Of a DNA stretch of 64,000 nt, positions 1 to 14,996 are shown one piece after another. The stretch's first letter is position 1. Each line of letters begins with the position of its first letter. Origin of the DNA: Dimorphilus gyrociliatus. Lineage: Eukaryota > Annelida > Polychaeta > Dinophilidae. The notes beneath the pieces are model-generated. The model was not told the origin of the DNA. It worked only from the letters and a program-made list of their open reading frames with translations, and did no database searches. Where the stretch lies: the NCBI GenBank assembly GCA_904063045.1, contig CAJFCJ010000004.1, positions 799,713-863,712 of the forward strand, given 5' to 3'. The position numbers and the translations under genes were made by a program.

Positions 1-3000
1 ATAGAAATATATGTAACTGAGAAAGGTGCTGAAAATTGCATGGAAGTTTTAGCAAAGATCGAAGAGCCAAATGATAAGGTTTATTATATTAAATTAAAAT
101 CTGTATTAGTTAATTATAGCCTGAATATTATACTATTTTCAGCTATTCTTCGAAAAACTTAATGAATTCTTAAAGAACCAACAGTATCGGTATAGAGCAC
201 TTCTTCTATTAGGTTGTATTGTTACAAAACAACCCTTATGGTTAGGAAAAATTGTTCGCTGCAACACATTCAAGGCCATTCTTCAAATATTGAAAGTAAT
301 TAGTAATTCCTTTCTGAGGTTGTTACTCAATTCTTTAACAACTCTGATACCTATAGACTGACGCATCGAATGTACCTGTTCTGCTTACTGCTGCTTTGGA
401 CTTGTGTATAATTCTTCCATCTGTTGCTGCGCCAGTTGCTAATCATCTACAAGAAATATTTGATGTATTTATAAAGTTTGCCAATTTTGTGCATGCTCTA
501 CCAGGTAATAGAAATTGATACAATTTCTTTTATTCATTAGTATTATGTTATCATATTCTAATTCATACATATATATTTTTATATATCAGGGAACAACGCC
601 AAAGCTTATGCTTCACATGCGCAAATTACACTATTTTCCTTATTTAATACGTTGTATGGAATGTTTCCTTGTCATTTTTTAGCCTATCTGAGAAACACCT
701 ATCCTCGGACAAGTGATAAAGGAGTTTTTAAAAATGTTATAGATGTAAATTTTAATTCTTATAATTAATTATTTTTAGCACTACTCTCTTGGACTATAAA
801 TTCATTTTTCTATGTTTTATATTTAGCCTTTACTTAAGCACATTAAATTACATCCGCTCCTTATAACATCCTCTCTAGATGAAGAATTAAGTAAAGAAAG
901 ACTAGGAAAAAGAGAAGTAAAATTTTTTTAATTACAAAGCTAATGTGACGATAATGATGAAACAACAACACAAATAAACGCTTAGGTTCAGGATATAGTG
1001 GCAGAATGCAGCCAATTAACTGTAGAACTACCTTCAACATGCCACATTCGTCGTGAAGAAGAGCAAATTCCAAATAATCCTAATTTAGATCGTTACGGTG
1101 TTAGAAAACTAAAGGAAGAGTTAAAATTCGAAAGGAAAAAATCAAGTTCTCCTTCCCTTGTAGATAGCGCTGCCAGTTCTTTACAAGTAAGAAAAAATGA
1201 ATAATGACTTAATAAATATTTTTACCATAAAAAATATTCAGTAATATATTTAATTATTTTTTTCTTTTTGTTTTGTTGCTTCTAAAGTCTCAATTCTGGA
1301 GTCCAAGTGATCTTTGTGGTTATTCTACCCCTCCAAGGGCTAATAGAACTCAAGATGGTAATTGGAATATAATTGTAAATTATTGTCGCCTAATAAATTT
1401 ATTAATTATTTCAATTTTTTCAGATGGAAAATGCCAAAATGAAGTAAATAAAGTTGAGGAAAGCTCTGCTGAAAAGGTCAATTATTGTTTAGGGAATTAT
1501 TCTATACATGTTTTTATGTTTATTAATTATCTTCAAAGACATCATTCCCGTCTTAACGGAGTCGTTAATTAGACATAATTGTAGTACAACGTACCTAATT
1601 TTCCACGGCTGGTTTTTTTTCCAGATATCGACCAACAGAAAAATCCATTTGAGATTTCATTGTCGTTTCCTTGATCCTTTTTTTTGTCAGTTGGATTCTA
1701 ATAGACATTGAATATCATTTAAATAGCAGAGGATACGTCTTGTCATGTATCATTTTAAGATATTATGTTCATATTTTATGAAGAAATTGTTTGAGTAGTT
1801 TCAGAAAAACAATAGTTATAGATTTTTAGAGTTTTTTTTATTTTTACCATTAAATTTAATTCAACATTTTATTGATTGCTTGTTCAATAACTCATCTAAA
1901 AATAAACAGCTTTTTAGACGTCGCCGACGATCGAAATTATCTAACATTAATACAGAAGAAAAATCGTCTAATTTATCTACGCCAATGTCAACACCTATTC
2001 GAAGTGTTCCTCCATCACCTTTTTCCCTTGAAAATCAATCAAAGATCAGCCGATGCTTAGATTTCCAAGACAAGAAATATTTTGTTTGTACTATTTTTTT
2101 TTTTGGGAACTTAACGCAATAGCTTCTTTTGCTTTTAACTCTCTTTTGGAGTTTGTTTCTTTTGTATACATTTGCTGTCGCTTGAAAATTTTTTTTTCCT
2201 ACTCTGATAAAATACCTCACAAAATAGCTAATAATACTTATATTACATCTGTTCTGTATTGCAGACTGATGAACAAACTCCTCTTGAAAGAAGTATTGGT
2301 TTACCAAGCACAAGTACATGCCAAGATTTGGAAATAGTAGCTGAAAAATTACAGTTTGTTGCCAAGCAGTCTATTGATCAGGAATTAACAAACTCACCCT
2401 TTCCTCTTTCCTCTAATGGTAAGTTCACTCTTCAATCAATCCTAATGATGATGCAATAGAAAGAAATATCCGAGGATAATATTAAAAAAAAAGTACTTAA
2501 TTTCGAGTGATGTATAAACTAGGACAAAATCCTTATTGATACATTGTTAGAACAAACTAGAGTTGCTGGGAACATTAATTAGTGACATATACGTCTTTCC
2601 TATTGTAACTCAATATCTACATTACTTCCTCTCTTACTAAATGTACCTGATGCATTTGATCGAAATTTCTAACATCAATAAGATTTATTCTTTTTAAATT
2701 TTTACCATCAACAAACATGAAAAAGTTGGATGCATGTTCCTCTTACAAAAAATCTATTTTTTTTAAATAGTTATTTACCAGTTTCTAAATATAGAAAGCG
2801 TAAAAGTGAAAAACAATAAATGTTGTTTATATATATATATATATATACTAATATATATATAAATATATTTTTAATTTGGAAGATAAATTAAATTACCCGC
2901 TCTACGTTCTCTCGATAATTTTTTACGCAGTATTTGTCTTAGGCTGAATAAAATATACAGTAAAGTTGCATAATAAGGTTTTTAAGCAGAAGATTCTACT

Positions 3001-6000
3001 TTTGATCCACTTTTTTTCTTAAGTACCATATACGTTTCTCTTATTATGCTTTAGTCATTTCTACTATAGAAAACTAGGCCCTTTTTATATATTTATGTGT
3101 AAGTATACACTGTATATTAAATACTGTTTTCTGAAAATAAAAGAGTTGAAAGAGTAAGACGTAATCTACTGCTAAGTATAAATTTCTAAGTTGAAATACA
3201 ATGAATACCTGGAAAACTTGTGGTTTGCGATATCCATTTTACTGCACAATATTGTCAACGGAAATGATTACCTTAACTATTCTCTTTGAAAAGAAAAATA
3301 TTGCTTTCCCAATTGTATTGTTGCTTTAACCCAATTTCTTTCGTAGACAATAAATATATTGTATACCATCTAATGTTTTGTATAATGGTAAATGCGCCAA
3401 TAGTTTACCTTTCCTCCAATTGATTTTAATTTCTAAAATCCATCAGAAAGAAACAGTTGGACGTTAATTAAATTAAATTTTAAATATAGTTTTAACAAAG
3501 CTATTTTGATCTTTTGTATGTTATTTATTGGAAAAAAGTCTATTTTTGATTTCTTGCATTCTACCAGACTTTCCTTAAATTAAAGCTAATGTAATTTAGA
3601 AACTCGCTGTCACTTTTTTTAATTACATCCTAGTTTCAAATCACCAGCTATCTAAAGAGAATAAAAAACGCCATCTATTGCACTGATAAACCCCATTACC
3701 TTATAAACTTTATCACTCTACTTGAAATAATATTTATTTTAGGGATCATTTTCACATTTATATGAAAATACATTAATTTAAATAATGATATTGATTTTAC
3801 ACCTAGATTTGGATGAAGAAGAAACACCTGATTGTGTTCCAACGGTAATGAAAAGAGAGCAATATGAAGAAGCTGAAGATGTTAAAGAGCTTATGCTGAC
3901 TTTAAATCGTATCCGATTTGATTCAATACCTTCAGCTTCATCTTCGTATACTAAAGATATCATGAACAATGGGCAAATGGCAAAATTACAAAAGTGTAAT
4001 AGTTGCCCGTCAATTCCTCCATTAGAAGAGGAAAAACCGAATCAAGAACTTGAAGAAACTCCTACTAATGTTAAAGATGCTTGCGTGCAAACATCAAACT
4101 TTATCGAAAATTGGGAAATGAGTTTAAAATATCCATTTGTACTACCATCTAGTAATGAAAACAATATTCATAATTCTACACCCCTTCCGGACTTATTAAA
4201 AGAACATCTACAATTAGGATCGGAAGTTTCATCGAGAAAGGTTTTGTTTGTTCTATTGTCATTTTAGGTTTTATATTAATCTAATTAATCAATAGTTTGG
4301 AAACGTACCACTCCCTGGTCAATCTAATGTTAGTTGGACACATTTTGGAGGTGTGGCACCGGCCGATGAGGTTCGTACTACATGAATTTTTCATTAAAGA
4401 AATTGATTAATTCGCATAAAAAATATGGTAATAATTAGGGAAATTATGTAGAATTATAAAGTAGATAGATCTTTTTTTCAAAGAATAGACTCCGTATTAA
4501 AACTATATACCTTCGAACTTTTAAGAACATTCAGAGCTTATACTTACATCTAAAAGAGCTATTTATACATTTTTTTTTTACGAATAATCAATTAACATGA
4601 AGATAATATTCCAGAACATAATAAATTACCTCTACCACTGGTATATATTATATATACTGCATATTTACATATTTATTGATGTCATCTCATTATTAGAACC
4701 AATTCCTCTTTTACATCACGAATAACGTATTTTTTACACAGTAATTATATATAAATTCCATTATTTAGCAGAATTCAAAACCGCATCAATTGTCTAAATA
4801 AATTAACTAAATTTTTGATTTCCCATCACAAAATAATTTACATTAGGCCATAATTATTTGTTATTATATAAAGCAGAAATTGTTATTTATAATAATAAAT
4901 ATGTCAATCTTTCTCTCTTTTTTTGGAACTATTACCTTTGCTTAGAGCAACTTTGCATGATATTTAATATACAAAAAATAACAGTCTTGGATTTTTCTCA
5001 GAACTGATGGTTATTTGTAAACATTTCGCAATATCATAAATGATGGAAACCTAAGAATTACAATAAATATTTCTGTAGTCTTGTATTTTTTTGAAAAAAA
5101 CTATGAGTATGCCTCTTTTTCAATAAGAAATTATAGATATGTCTTATATGTGCATTTATTTTCCAATTTTTTTTTAGTTATTTGCTTATATCAAAGGAAT
5201 ATTAAAAAATTTAGGATAGCATATCTGAAAGTTTTTATGAATGTATTACGTAATTTACGTAAAAAAAAATGAAAGCTACCTGTTTATTTTTCTAAGGCTT
5301 CTTTCTGAAAGATATTCTAGGGGAATAAATTTCTAATGAGAGCTTAAGGTAACGATTTTTGTATGAAAATAACTGTTAATGTTATTAATGCAAAGAACAA
5401 TAGATAGATAAGTACTTGTTATTTTTTTTACTGTATTCTTGGAGGATTTCGCATACAAGGGTGTAATTAGTTATTAAGAAGTAAACAATTTGGCTTTTAG
5501 TATTAAACTAATATTGCAAGGATAAGATTTAATATAAGATTTTGAGGAGTTAGGTGTATTATTCAAAGCAATTCTGTTTCTTGTAATCAGTTATATTATG
5601 AATATTTCATGATTTATGTGTCCTTGAAGAAAAATTACAATGAAATTCTGGAAAAATCGTTAAACGCTTAGCCGGTGTTGCTACATTGTATTTAATTCCC
5701 AAACGTCCTGACCACTACATCAGCCCATAGCTATAATCGTGTTGAAATTAACCACTTGTAGCATGGCCATAAGCTACAGAGTAATAGCATCTGATGGTAT
5801 TCTAAGAAAAGAGTCCAATACGAGTTTCTAACTTTTTTTTATTACACATTTTGATTATTAATTTCTCTGCTGAGAGAAAGCTTTGTTATTTATATGTAAA
5901 ATCAAGGTATGCTATACTGTAGGAAACGTTTTTTATTTGTTTAGCAAACAGATATGGCAAGGCTGAACTATTATTTCCCAAGCTAAGCTAAGATTAAATT

Positions 6001-7749
6001 TAGAAGCGTGTTAAGTTAAATGTAGTTAATGTGCAATATTTCCCGCTAGATGATTCATTTTTTGAATTAGAATTTTCCTAATAAAGGTACTGTCAAATTA
6101 AGAATTAACTGTAAGAGAGTTAAAGTGAATATCTATATATAAACTAATTAACTTTTTTGTTTGATTGAAAAATAATTAAAATAAGATTAGTTGACATAAT
6201 TTCATCAACCGTTATGTATTCATAGGTTAGTCCTCTTGTCAAAATATATCGGCTTTTTGAGTAGAATAAAAAGATTGTGGGTTCTTTGTGTTCCATATTT
6301 TGATAAACACTCATAGTTTTCCTTCAGTCTCTGCTTTTCTCTCGGCAAGGTTTATTTTTTTCATGATAATAAATTATCCCTATATTCTTAGTTTTCTGTG
6401 TAAAAATTATTCATTTTGGGGTTCCAATAAGATAATTTATTTTATATTTGCCTTCCAATTTGGTAATTTTCTATTTTTGAAAGTGAATTATATCAATATT
6501 AAAGGAAAAATCTCTCATTTATTAAAAACATAAGGTTAGTGTAATATTACTTTCTCTCTGTCTATCACTATCTCTCCCCTCCTTGTTCCCTTTTGTTAGC
6601 AATTATTTATATTTTTCAATATAACGTTAAATTTTCATACATATACAGTATCCATTTATAAATTTATATATACAGTATATACAGTATATACAGTATAATT
6701 TATATCTATACGAAATTACAAATGTTACTTTCATCTTTATTAGGTTATGAGTTAGTTTTTTCTGTTTCATCGAAAAGTCAAAGGGCTACTGTAATTATTA
6801 TTAATCTCTTTAGATATAAATTACTAATGGTCTTTATTAAAGAAATCGTTAGCAGTTGATGAGGTGATAAACCATAAAACCTTTTATTTTTAGTGATTTA
6901 ACACATACTATTTACAATTACATTTTCCGCTAATGTTGGTGTTGTTAAATGGAATAGGTAAAAGGAAAATAATTGCTTGCCTGAACAATTTTATGGCAAA
7001 TATAATACCTTTAAATATATATATTTAATATTATATATACAATATATATATATTAGTATATATATATACTAATATATTATTTGACTTTAGTTACTCACGT
7101 TTTTAAATTTTATATCAATCAAACTACATTAATAGCATCGTGATTTGGTTTGAAAGTTGTTTTATTTACTTTTTTTCCCATTATACTAGACTCACGAACT
7201 ATCAATATTTTTTAGTTTACTTACTCCTAGATATTGAAATATGAACAAACTTTATTATTTTAATAATTTGCGAAAATTTTTTACTCTAAACTTTTTGTAT
7301 TTAAATTGAAATTTTAATGGAAGAAAGAAGCTTTTATTCTAAAATAAAGAATTGTATTGACTTTGTTAAATAGTTTTTATAAAAGTAAACTAACTGTCAT
7401 TAACTCTTTCGAAATATGTAGAAGATTTAAAAATAAGTTTTGTGCGTCATTGACTTTCTTTGGGCTGATTTACGTCAACCAATACTTTATCTTACAATAT
7501 ATATATATATATATATATTAATGTGCTTCTTTAAATATTTGATCAATTTTACTTTTGATTTATTTTATTATTCTTTTTTGATATTTGACATCAGTAACCT
7601 TTGAAAGAAATATGTAAGATTGAAATGTATAAGTTTATCAAACAATATCTTCATTCCTACAAGTAGTTCATTATAAGATACTTTTCTTTCATAGTTTTTA
7701 TTCCTTTTAGCTAGGTCCTATGATATTGCTATATCATTTACTTAGAGTA

Positions 7750-7787
<38 letters not shown>

Positions 7788-10700
7788 GTATATGTAAAGA
7801 GGAAAATTTCAGTACCTTTTCAAATAGATCATTGTACACTTTTATTTGTCTTCTAAAGCACATTTATATTTTATTGCATTGAGTTTAATTATCAAACACT
7901 CTATTTTTCACGATTTTTAGACATTTGTAGTTAGTAATGATATTAACTTAAACAAACCTTATATACAATAATCGTGTTTACAATGTAATTTTAGCATAAA
8001 TATTTAAAAATTCAATATAATTATTCAGCAACCGAAAGATAAGCTGTAAGTTACTTTAATAATATGATAAGCATTGTTATTAAAGTATTTATAGAGTTAT
8101 TTGAATTATACACGATAAATAATTAGCTATTTATTAAGGCGATTTATAACTATGTATTGTAGTCTGATTAAATTATACTATTAGGTGTTTAAGAGGTATA
8201 AGATTAACTATAATGTCAGGTTTAGAATCAAACCGTAATACAATAAAATTATAAATTAGAAGTAAAAGTTTATAACTTTTCTACAGGTTAGCCTCTTGCG
8301 AGGTGAAATCCTACTTCTTCAAAATGAACTTCTGTTCGAGAGGTACAAAAGGCAAATGCATGCTGATAGAAATCGAAGACTATTGAAAAAAGTAACCGAA
8401 AGTAAAATGCTTGAGGAGCAAGGATTTACTAAGGTTTCGTTTAACTTTATTTTTTTTTACAATTACATTTCTAGACAAAACTACGGTTTCTATAGAAACA
8501 GCAGTCGAATTGGTGGGAAGATGAAATTCGAAGGCTAGCTGCATGCTTAAAAGAAAGTGAATCTGAGAATCAACGGCTTAAGAATGAAAAAGAAAAATTA
8601 ACTTTAGAAATTGATTTGCAAAGTAGGTGAGTCGAATACACGAAGTTAATTAACATTTTTAGATAATATATATTCCCTATTGTAATTTTATTGAAACCTG
8701 GAGCATATTTAAAGAAATGAAGTACTTAAATATATAAAAGTCAAAATGAACAAGGAAAATTATATATGAAAATTTTCATCAGAATCTAAAATATTCATTT
8801 TAACGGAGTATTCATGTCTCTTGGAGACTGGAGCGTAGCGAATTAGGTAGCTTTTGTCAACTATATCCTTGTATTAGAAAAGCTTTACTTATTTTCTAAT
8901 ATTTAAGTGATTTATAGGAATAATTTTGAGTGAAAATGCTCTCTAGGTTATACTTTTCCTTCCCTTTTTTTAAAAGAGTCACGATCCAGATTAGACTATA
9001 AATCATTATTTATTCATATAGAAACTTTTTGGTTGCAATTGACAACCTTAAATTAGAAAAGATGGATCTTATGGGAAGATTACATGAGGAAATTGATAAA
9101 GTTAAAAATTTACTTTCGGTAATATGAAAAATTTATTTTTTAATCTAAATATATCATATTTTCTAATTGTTTCTCTTAATTATATAAGGAAATGGATACA
9201 ATGAAATCAGATATGTTCAAATGCGAACAAGAGTTTCAACAAAGTAGAGTTAAAGCTGATCAGTCTGAAATTTTAGAAGTATATATTTGTTAAACTTTTT
9301 AAAAGCGAAATAGCAATATAAGAGAACGTTTTTATTGTATAAAAGAAAAGAGTAACGAAGCTGCAAAAAGAATTACTGCTTATGGGTGAGTTGCAACAGC
9401 AATATAAGAGTAGACTTGCCGAATTGAAAGAACGGAATGCTGCACTGCACGAGGCTAAAATTCAATTGGATAGTCTAAGTCAACACGAAGAAGGTAAATA
9501 TATTTTGATATGCCCACCCACTTGATAAAAAATTACTTGATACGTTACATAATAGGCAATGTAAGATAATTTTTTTCAAAGGAAACCTTTTTGTAAGATA
9601 TTATGTTCCGAGTTTTAGAGTAGAAAGACTAATTGATATAATTCTATTAGCTAGATGATATAGGTTTATCTGTATTTAGTCTTAATTAATTTTCATGAAA
9701 AGACTACTTAAGCTTAAATTAACGTCGATGTGTTTTTTTTCTTAGAAGTTATGTAAATTGTTTAATATGCTGTAAAATGTATTGAAAAATTTCTTTAAAA
9801 CTTTGCTCCATTCTTGTTTTCTGCTATTGCTGGTTTTTTTCCCTTTTACCTGCAACGAGTTTATTATGGATTTGGTTTGTTTTTTCATTTAAGTTTGGTA
9901 GTTATGCAACTAAGATATTTTCTTTTCTTCTAGACTGTGTTAAGTTCATCTTTATTATTCTATTGAATTATTTCATCTTATTTCTTATAAATATTTATTG
10001 AATAGAAAAGAGTGTTGATTAGCAATTGACAATTCAAATTGACCTGATTTTAACGTAGAATATCTATTCTATAAGCTATAATATGTTTTACACGAATAAG
10101 ATCATATTTAGAATATTGTTTGTAGTTGATTACTTAGGGTTTAAATATGATCTTTATAAAATTTATGATAGACGACATTGGGTCAAACCGAAAGGAGTAA
10201 TTACTTTAATGGGTACCTTTATTTATTTTAATAAACAGTTTTATTTCATACAATTTAACTAATCACTCATCTTTAATGGTCAATTTATTTATTAAATAAT
10301 AAAATATTTTTACAAATACTTTTACAAAACTTACTTAACAATTTTTTTTTCACTTTACCCAGCGCTGAAAGCTCAACTTAATCAAAAAACGAGAGAGTCT
10401 GAAGTCAATAGAGCAACCATAGAAGATCTTACAAGCCGATTAAATGATAAAGAACTGCATTTAAGAGAGATAAAGGCTGATTTTGAGCAGTTGCAACATA
10501 AATCCGATAGAGACATAGAGGTAAATGTCTAGTTTTGTTTATTTTCTATGAAAAGTAATAAAAATTCTGTACTGGTAGGCATGATTTGAGAGTAAGTACA
10601 ATCTCTTTAGGATAATAGAAATATCAAACATACTTGAATCGTTAAATTATTAATTTCTTTAAGTTTATTTCGATTTTTTGGTGTAATTGTCCCGATTTTC

Positions 10701-11593
10701 TGCCATTGATTACTCATATTTGTTTCCCAATAATAGTTGTTGTAGTCGAATTGAAAATATTTTATAGTAAATTCTACTCTTATATACTGTGTATATAATG
10801 TATTCTTTCTTCTTAAATTAAGTAGCACTTGTTCACGATGTAAAGAATAATATTGACAAAGATGTATTTTACATTTAAGAAGTCGCTAAGACTAAACATA
10901 AAAGGATAAATTTTATGTATCAGTAAGTTTTCAAAGATTTCTTAAGATAGAAAGTATTTAAGTCCCGCTTTACTTTAGATTCCCTCTTAATAAAGTCGTT
11001 ATTGATTATTCTTGAATAAGAATAGATTTTGCTTTTCTCCTTTTTCAATATTTATAAATACTTTATTGTAAAATGTACTGATATTTGCCAATATACAAAC
11101 TAAATGCAAAAGCATAGAAACTATTTACTGATTATAACATACATTGACGTAAATATGTAAGCAAATAATGCTTAATTCATATTACAAAATAATGTGCCTT
11201 TCTTGTTTTTTCTATGCTCTTTGCAGGCGTTGAAGAGTCATTTATCTACTAGGTATAATATAGAATCCACATTGAACGCGGAAATAATATATCTGAAAGC
11301 CGAACTGGATAAGAAAACCCAAGAACGAGGTAATATATTTTTAACACCTCTCTTGTTCTTTAATTGAAATACTGAATATATATGATCAAAATTTTTTAAA
11401 TAGGTGCTGCTTCTTCAGCAAGAAATAAAGTGATAGCGTCCGGAGAATCCTCTAATTCAGTAAGTAACTATTTCTTCTTTGGGGGCACTGATAAGATAAT
11501 TTTATTTTTCAGCCGTCTTATGAAAATGTTGAAAAAGGTGTCGATATCGCCTCGGAGACAATAGGTGTTATTAGCAGTGGAGATGAAGATTAA
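1..11593 (+). CDS. TSC1: Hamartin (TSC1), 5'-truncated by window edge
   Basis: Scaffold of the TSC1-TSC2-TBC1D7 complex, which turns off Rheb and mTORC1 at the lysosome. I assembled 21 exons whose phases all agree: 1-78, 143-295, 357-504, 590-744, 827-916, 992-1186, 1288-1357, 1424-1476, 1910-2083, 2265-2418, 3807-4240, 4296-4370, 8287-8433, 8496-8626, 9022-9118, 9189-9278, 9346-9493, 10363-10520, 11227-11329, 11404-11459, 11513-11593 (TAA). This gives 929 residues; about 50 N-terminal residues lie outside the window. The N-terminal HEAT-like helical region contains LYGMFPCHFLAYLRNTY (exon 590-744). The central disordered region keeps FWSPSDLCGYSTPP and the junction motif VSWTHFGG. The C-terminal part is a long coiled coil beginning ILLLQNELLFERYKRQMHA. 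All match vertebrate TSC1 in order. The C terminus is acidic (SSGDED). Large introns (2419-3806, 4371-8286) hold only AT-rich repeats. One short exon between 1477 and 1909 could be missing; the phases do not require it. A poly(A) signal lies at 11650. Confidence 0.93.
2419..3806 (+). other. TSC1 intron, 1.4 kb, no gene seen
   Basis: AT-rich intron with an (AT)n tract near 2829-2847. It holds one AGATGGCGT on the minus strand (3668-3676). No exon-like open frame with splice signals was found. Confidence 0.7.
4371..8286 (+). other. TSC1 intron, 3.9 kb, repeats only
   Basis: Largest TSC1 intron. It contains (AT)n tracts (7499-7520, 7751-7786), an AT palindrome near 7045-7080, and a 9-base unit ACAGTATAT repeated three times around 6670-6698. 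A less AT-rich patch at about 5660-5830 has only short open frames. No gene recognised. Confidence 0.7.
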
Positions 11594-11649
11594 TCATAAC
11601 ACTACGTTAAAAGTTGTTATGTTTTTGAAAGTTGACATTATTCTTACGC

Positions 11650-11655
11650 AATAAA
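11650..11655 (+). terminator. Poly(A) signal AATAAA of TSC1
   Basis: AATAAA 56 bases after the TSC1 stop codon, followed by AT-rich, T-rich sequence. The position is typical for 3' end formation. Confidence 0.6.
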
Positions 11656-12237
11656 TTGTATTATTACGATAATATTGTTTAATTATTTTATTTTATGTCG
11701 TAAAGACATCTTTCTTCTTTTCAATACGTAATTAAACAATCCAATAAGTAAATAAACGTTTTATTATAACTAAGATAATTACCTAGCCAATTGCTTCAAT
11801 TTACCAGTTTTTATTTCTATTTATAGAATACTCTTAGATTCTTATTCATATATACTGTATATTTCCTATTTCTTTTTATGCTTTTCCTCTATAGGACATT
11901 CAATTCGACTAGAATTTGAAAGATCTTATGTTCCATGTAAAGATAACAAAAAGGTTAGGAATAAAACGAAACGAAAATTATAAAGCTGATTAGAATTTTA
12001 ATAAATTCTTTTTTAACTTTGCTGCAAATGTTTGCCACGTAAAAAGTCGCAGCTTTTGTATTTGTTTTTATGAAACCAGTTTAATTTTTTATCTGAATTC
12101 TCATAGTATTTAATCGTAAGTATAAATCTTAGACAATACATTAAAGGTTCTTAAAGAACCCCAACTTGTGTGATATTGCTTTGCATGATAAATATAACAC
12201 CTTCTATTATTCTCCATCAGTCCTCCCGCCCCCTCTT

Positions 12238-12244
12238 CATTCTC

Positions 12245-12297
<53 letters not shown>

Positions 12298-12330
12298 CTT
12301 TCTCTTTCTCTGTCTCTGTCTCTCCTCCAC
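12238..12330. repeat. (CT)n microsatellite
   Basis: Nearly pure CT dinucleotide tract, degrading into TCTG and TTTC variants at its 3' end. The overlapping reading frames are repeat translation, not genes. Confidence 0.95.
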
Positions 12331-13384
12331 CCAACTATGCTGTCTGTCTGTCTCATTCTTTGTTCAATAAGCTTATGAAATATAAATAAAATAAATAACA
12401 AACAAGAAAGAACTTGTAAAGATTTTTGTCTGACCTAATTTAAGGACAACTGCAAAATATTTTTTGCATTAAAGTTCAGCCAGTAAAATTTTTAATTTTC
12501 TATTAAATTATGTGCGTTGTGTAAAGGATAGTTAATTTCAAATGATTAGTGAATCCTTAAAAATAAACAAACAATAGATAAAAAAATTAAATTATCAATG
12601 ATTACAAAGTTGTAGGTAAGGAAAAATAGTGAAAAAGGAGAGATGAGAGGAGAAAACGAGGATAGCAAACATAAAAAAATACTACAAAAAAGTGTACTTG
12701 GCAATGAAAACAGTATTCTAATTGGCCTAAAGTAGAGAAAATCCATGTATGGGTATATACAACGTTGTACATAGATAGCGTCTATATTTAGCAAATACAT
12801 GTTTAGTACAAAATTAATTTACATTTCTAATGAATGATAAATGAAAAAGCTAACAGTAGGCCTACATTTTGTTTTTATTTTGTTTGTTTTCGTTTTATTA
12901 ACATTTTAGTTAAGTTAGAGGGACGTAATGCTTCAACAATTGTAAATTCGTTGAGATAGAAAGATAGATTATAATAGGAATGCATATAAGATGTTAATAA
13001 TTCATATAAGAATATGGAAAATTAATTTTATTGTCTTGAGGGTAAAATATAATAAAAATATAATACAGAAAATAAATAATTAAGGTAAAAACAAACACTG
13101 TATAGTATAAGTGTTGCATACGTAGCTACAACAGATTTTTATGTCCAATTCAAAGGTATTTTATTTTATAAATAATGAATTTCCCTAAATAGCCTATAGA
13201 AATAGAGTAGGAGGGTTTACTTTTCTTCTTTCTAAACAGGGAATAATCTTTTTTCTTCCTTCAATTACATTTAACATGATATATTCTCATGCATATATCA
13301 TATGTACATAAATCATGTCTCACTTCATGTAAAAGGTATTAGTAAAGAATAGGAGGGGGAAGGAGTGAGGGAAAGACACACACA

Positions 13385-13401
13385 GGGAGAGACATAGAGA
13401 T

Positions 13402-13459
<58 letters not shown>

Positions 13460-13466
13460 GAGAGAG
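13385..13466. repeat. (GA)n microsatellite
   Basis: GA dinucleotide tract preceded by CACACA and GAGACA variants. One of the few purine-strand tracts in this window. Confidence 0.95.
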
Positions 13467-14907
13467 AAAATAGAGAAAATAAGAATAAGAAATTTTACAT
13501 TTACGTATTAATTAAAAAGAACTTGAAGGTATTCCTTACAGTTTGTAAAAGATTCACAATTTAAAGAAAACTCTTTTTCTTCGTTTACCTTGACAATGGA
13601 TTGTAGATGAAAAATACTACTCATGTGCCACAGTGTATAGGTTTGACGTTCAGTTTTCACTGTATGCATTTAATTTTATTCATAATCTGCATATAAGTAT
13701 ATAAGCTATATTATATGTACTCTGAAGATGAAAACTCTTTTTCCTCCTTTTTTCTAGAATAAGGTATAGGATGGAAAATATCTTACTTTTAATAGAAAAA
13801 ACGAATATTAATCTTATTATATTTAAATTTTCAACTATTTCTTTATATTTAATAGAATTTATGTGCTCTCTTTGCAGGTTTCATTCCTAAATAGACAAAA
13901 CTAATCAATTATTATAAGAGAAAGTCTTTGATTATATTTAAAATAAAGTAAACTTAAATTGTAAACTCTTTTAAAGTATTAATTAAAAGAATAATAAAAT
14001 ATCTATATAGTTTTTAATACACCAAGTTGTTTTTATTATTTATAATATTTATCAATTCAATATGATTTATTGTTCATAAAGTTGGTCTTATTTATAGATA
14101 TATAAATTTTAAGTATCCATTGTTTTGGTAGTTTCGGTAAAGGAAACCAAGCGAAATAGATATAAATCGAGTCGAAAGTGAAATGGAAAAAAAAGGAATC
14201 TTAAGATACATATAAGACGAAGACGGTAAACCTTAAAGAGAGAAAAGTGTGGGAGGAGGCCAACGTGGGATCTTCTAACTAGACAAAGTTTTAATGGAAT
14301 TAATATTTACAAAGCACTAAGCATTACGTTTACGCATATTTATTAAATTTTCATGAATAAACACTTTTTCCTTCATTCATGCGGATTTTTTAAAACAATT
14401 AGGAAAGTTTTAATTATACTTTTATTCTAGTAAATGGGAATTTACTATTGGAGTCTAATACACCTTATCTTGAAAATCTATTAGTCTTAGTTGCATAGGT
14501 GCATGTATGTATGTATATACTACTATTACATTGATATTAATAGTATATAAAGATAAGTATATTTGTCTATTTTTCAAAAGCGTGAGCAATTTGTTAAGTA
14601 TACGTTTTGACTATTTCGTAAAAGGAAAAAAGCAATTATTTAAATCCTAAGAGATATAGAAGATTTTTTTCCGAAGAAGCTATTTCAATAAATTATTTAT
14701 ATCTTGTTCAATTTAAATTTATAGAAGAGTTTGGCAGCAAAACAATGAAGATATTGTTTATAATTTCAATTAAAATTTTCATTATAAACCATATTATTGA
14801 TTGAATAGAGGTAGAGTGTTAAAATAGAATTCTCTCTGTGCCTGCCTCTCTCTCTGTCTCACTCACTCACTTAATCATTAACGTTCTGCCTCGGTCTGTC
14901 TATCTCC

Positions 14908-14958
<51 letters not shown>

Positions 14959-14996
14959 CCTCTTTCTCTCTTTCTCTCTTTCTCTCTTTCTCTCTT
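14908..14996. repeat. (CT)n microsatellite
   Basis: Pure CT core followed by CTCTTT-type interruptions. The overlapping 84-codon frame is repeat translation. Confidence 0.95.

Noticed and set aside
5660-5830. Less AT-rich patch in the large TSC1 intron
   Set aside because: Short frames on both strands (e.g. LAGVATLYLIPKRPDHYISP) end quickly; no family or repeat identity could be assigned.
12166-12378. ORFs of 66-70 codons
   Set aside because: They are translations of a CT microsatellite (Ser-Leu runs). The same holds for 14838-15092, 17562-17879, 35235-35653 and 41586-41834.
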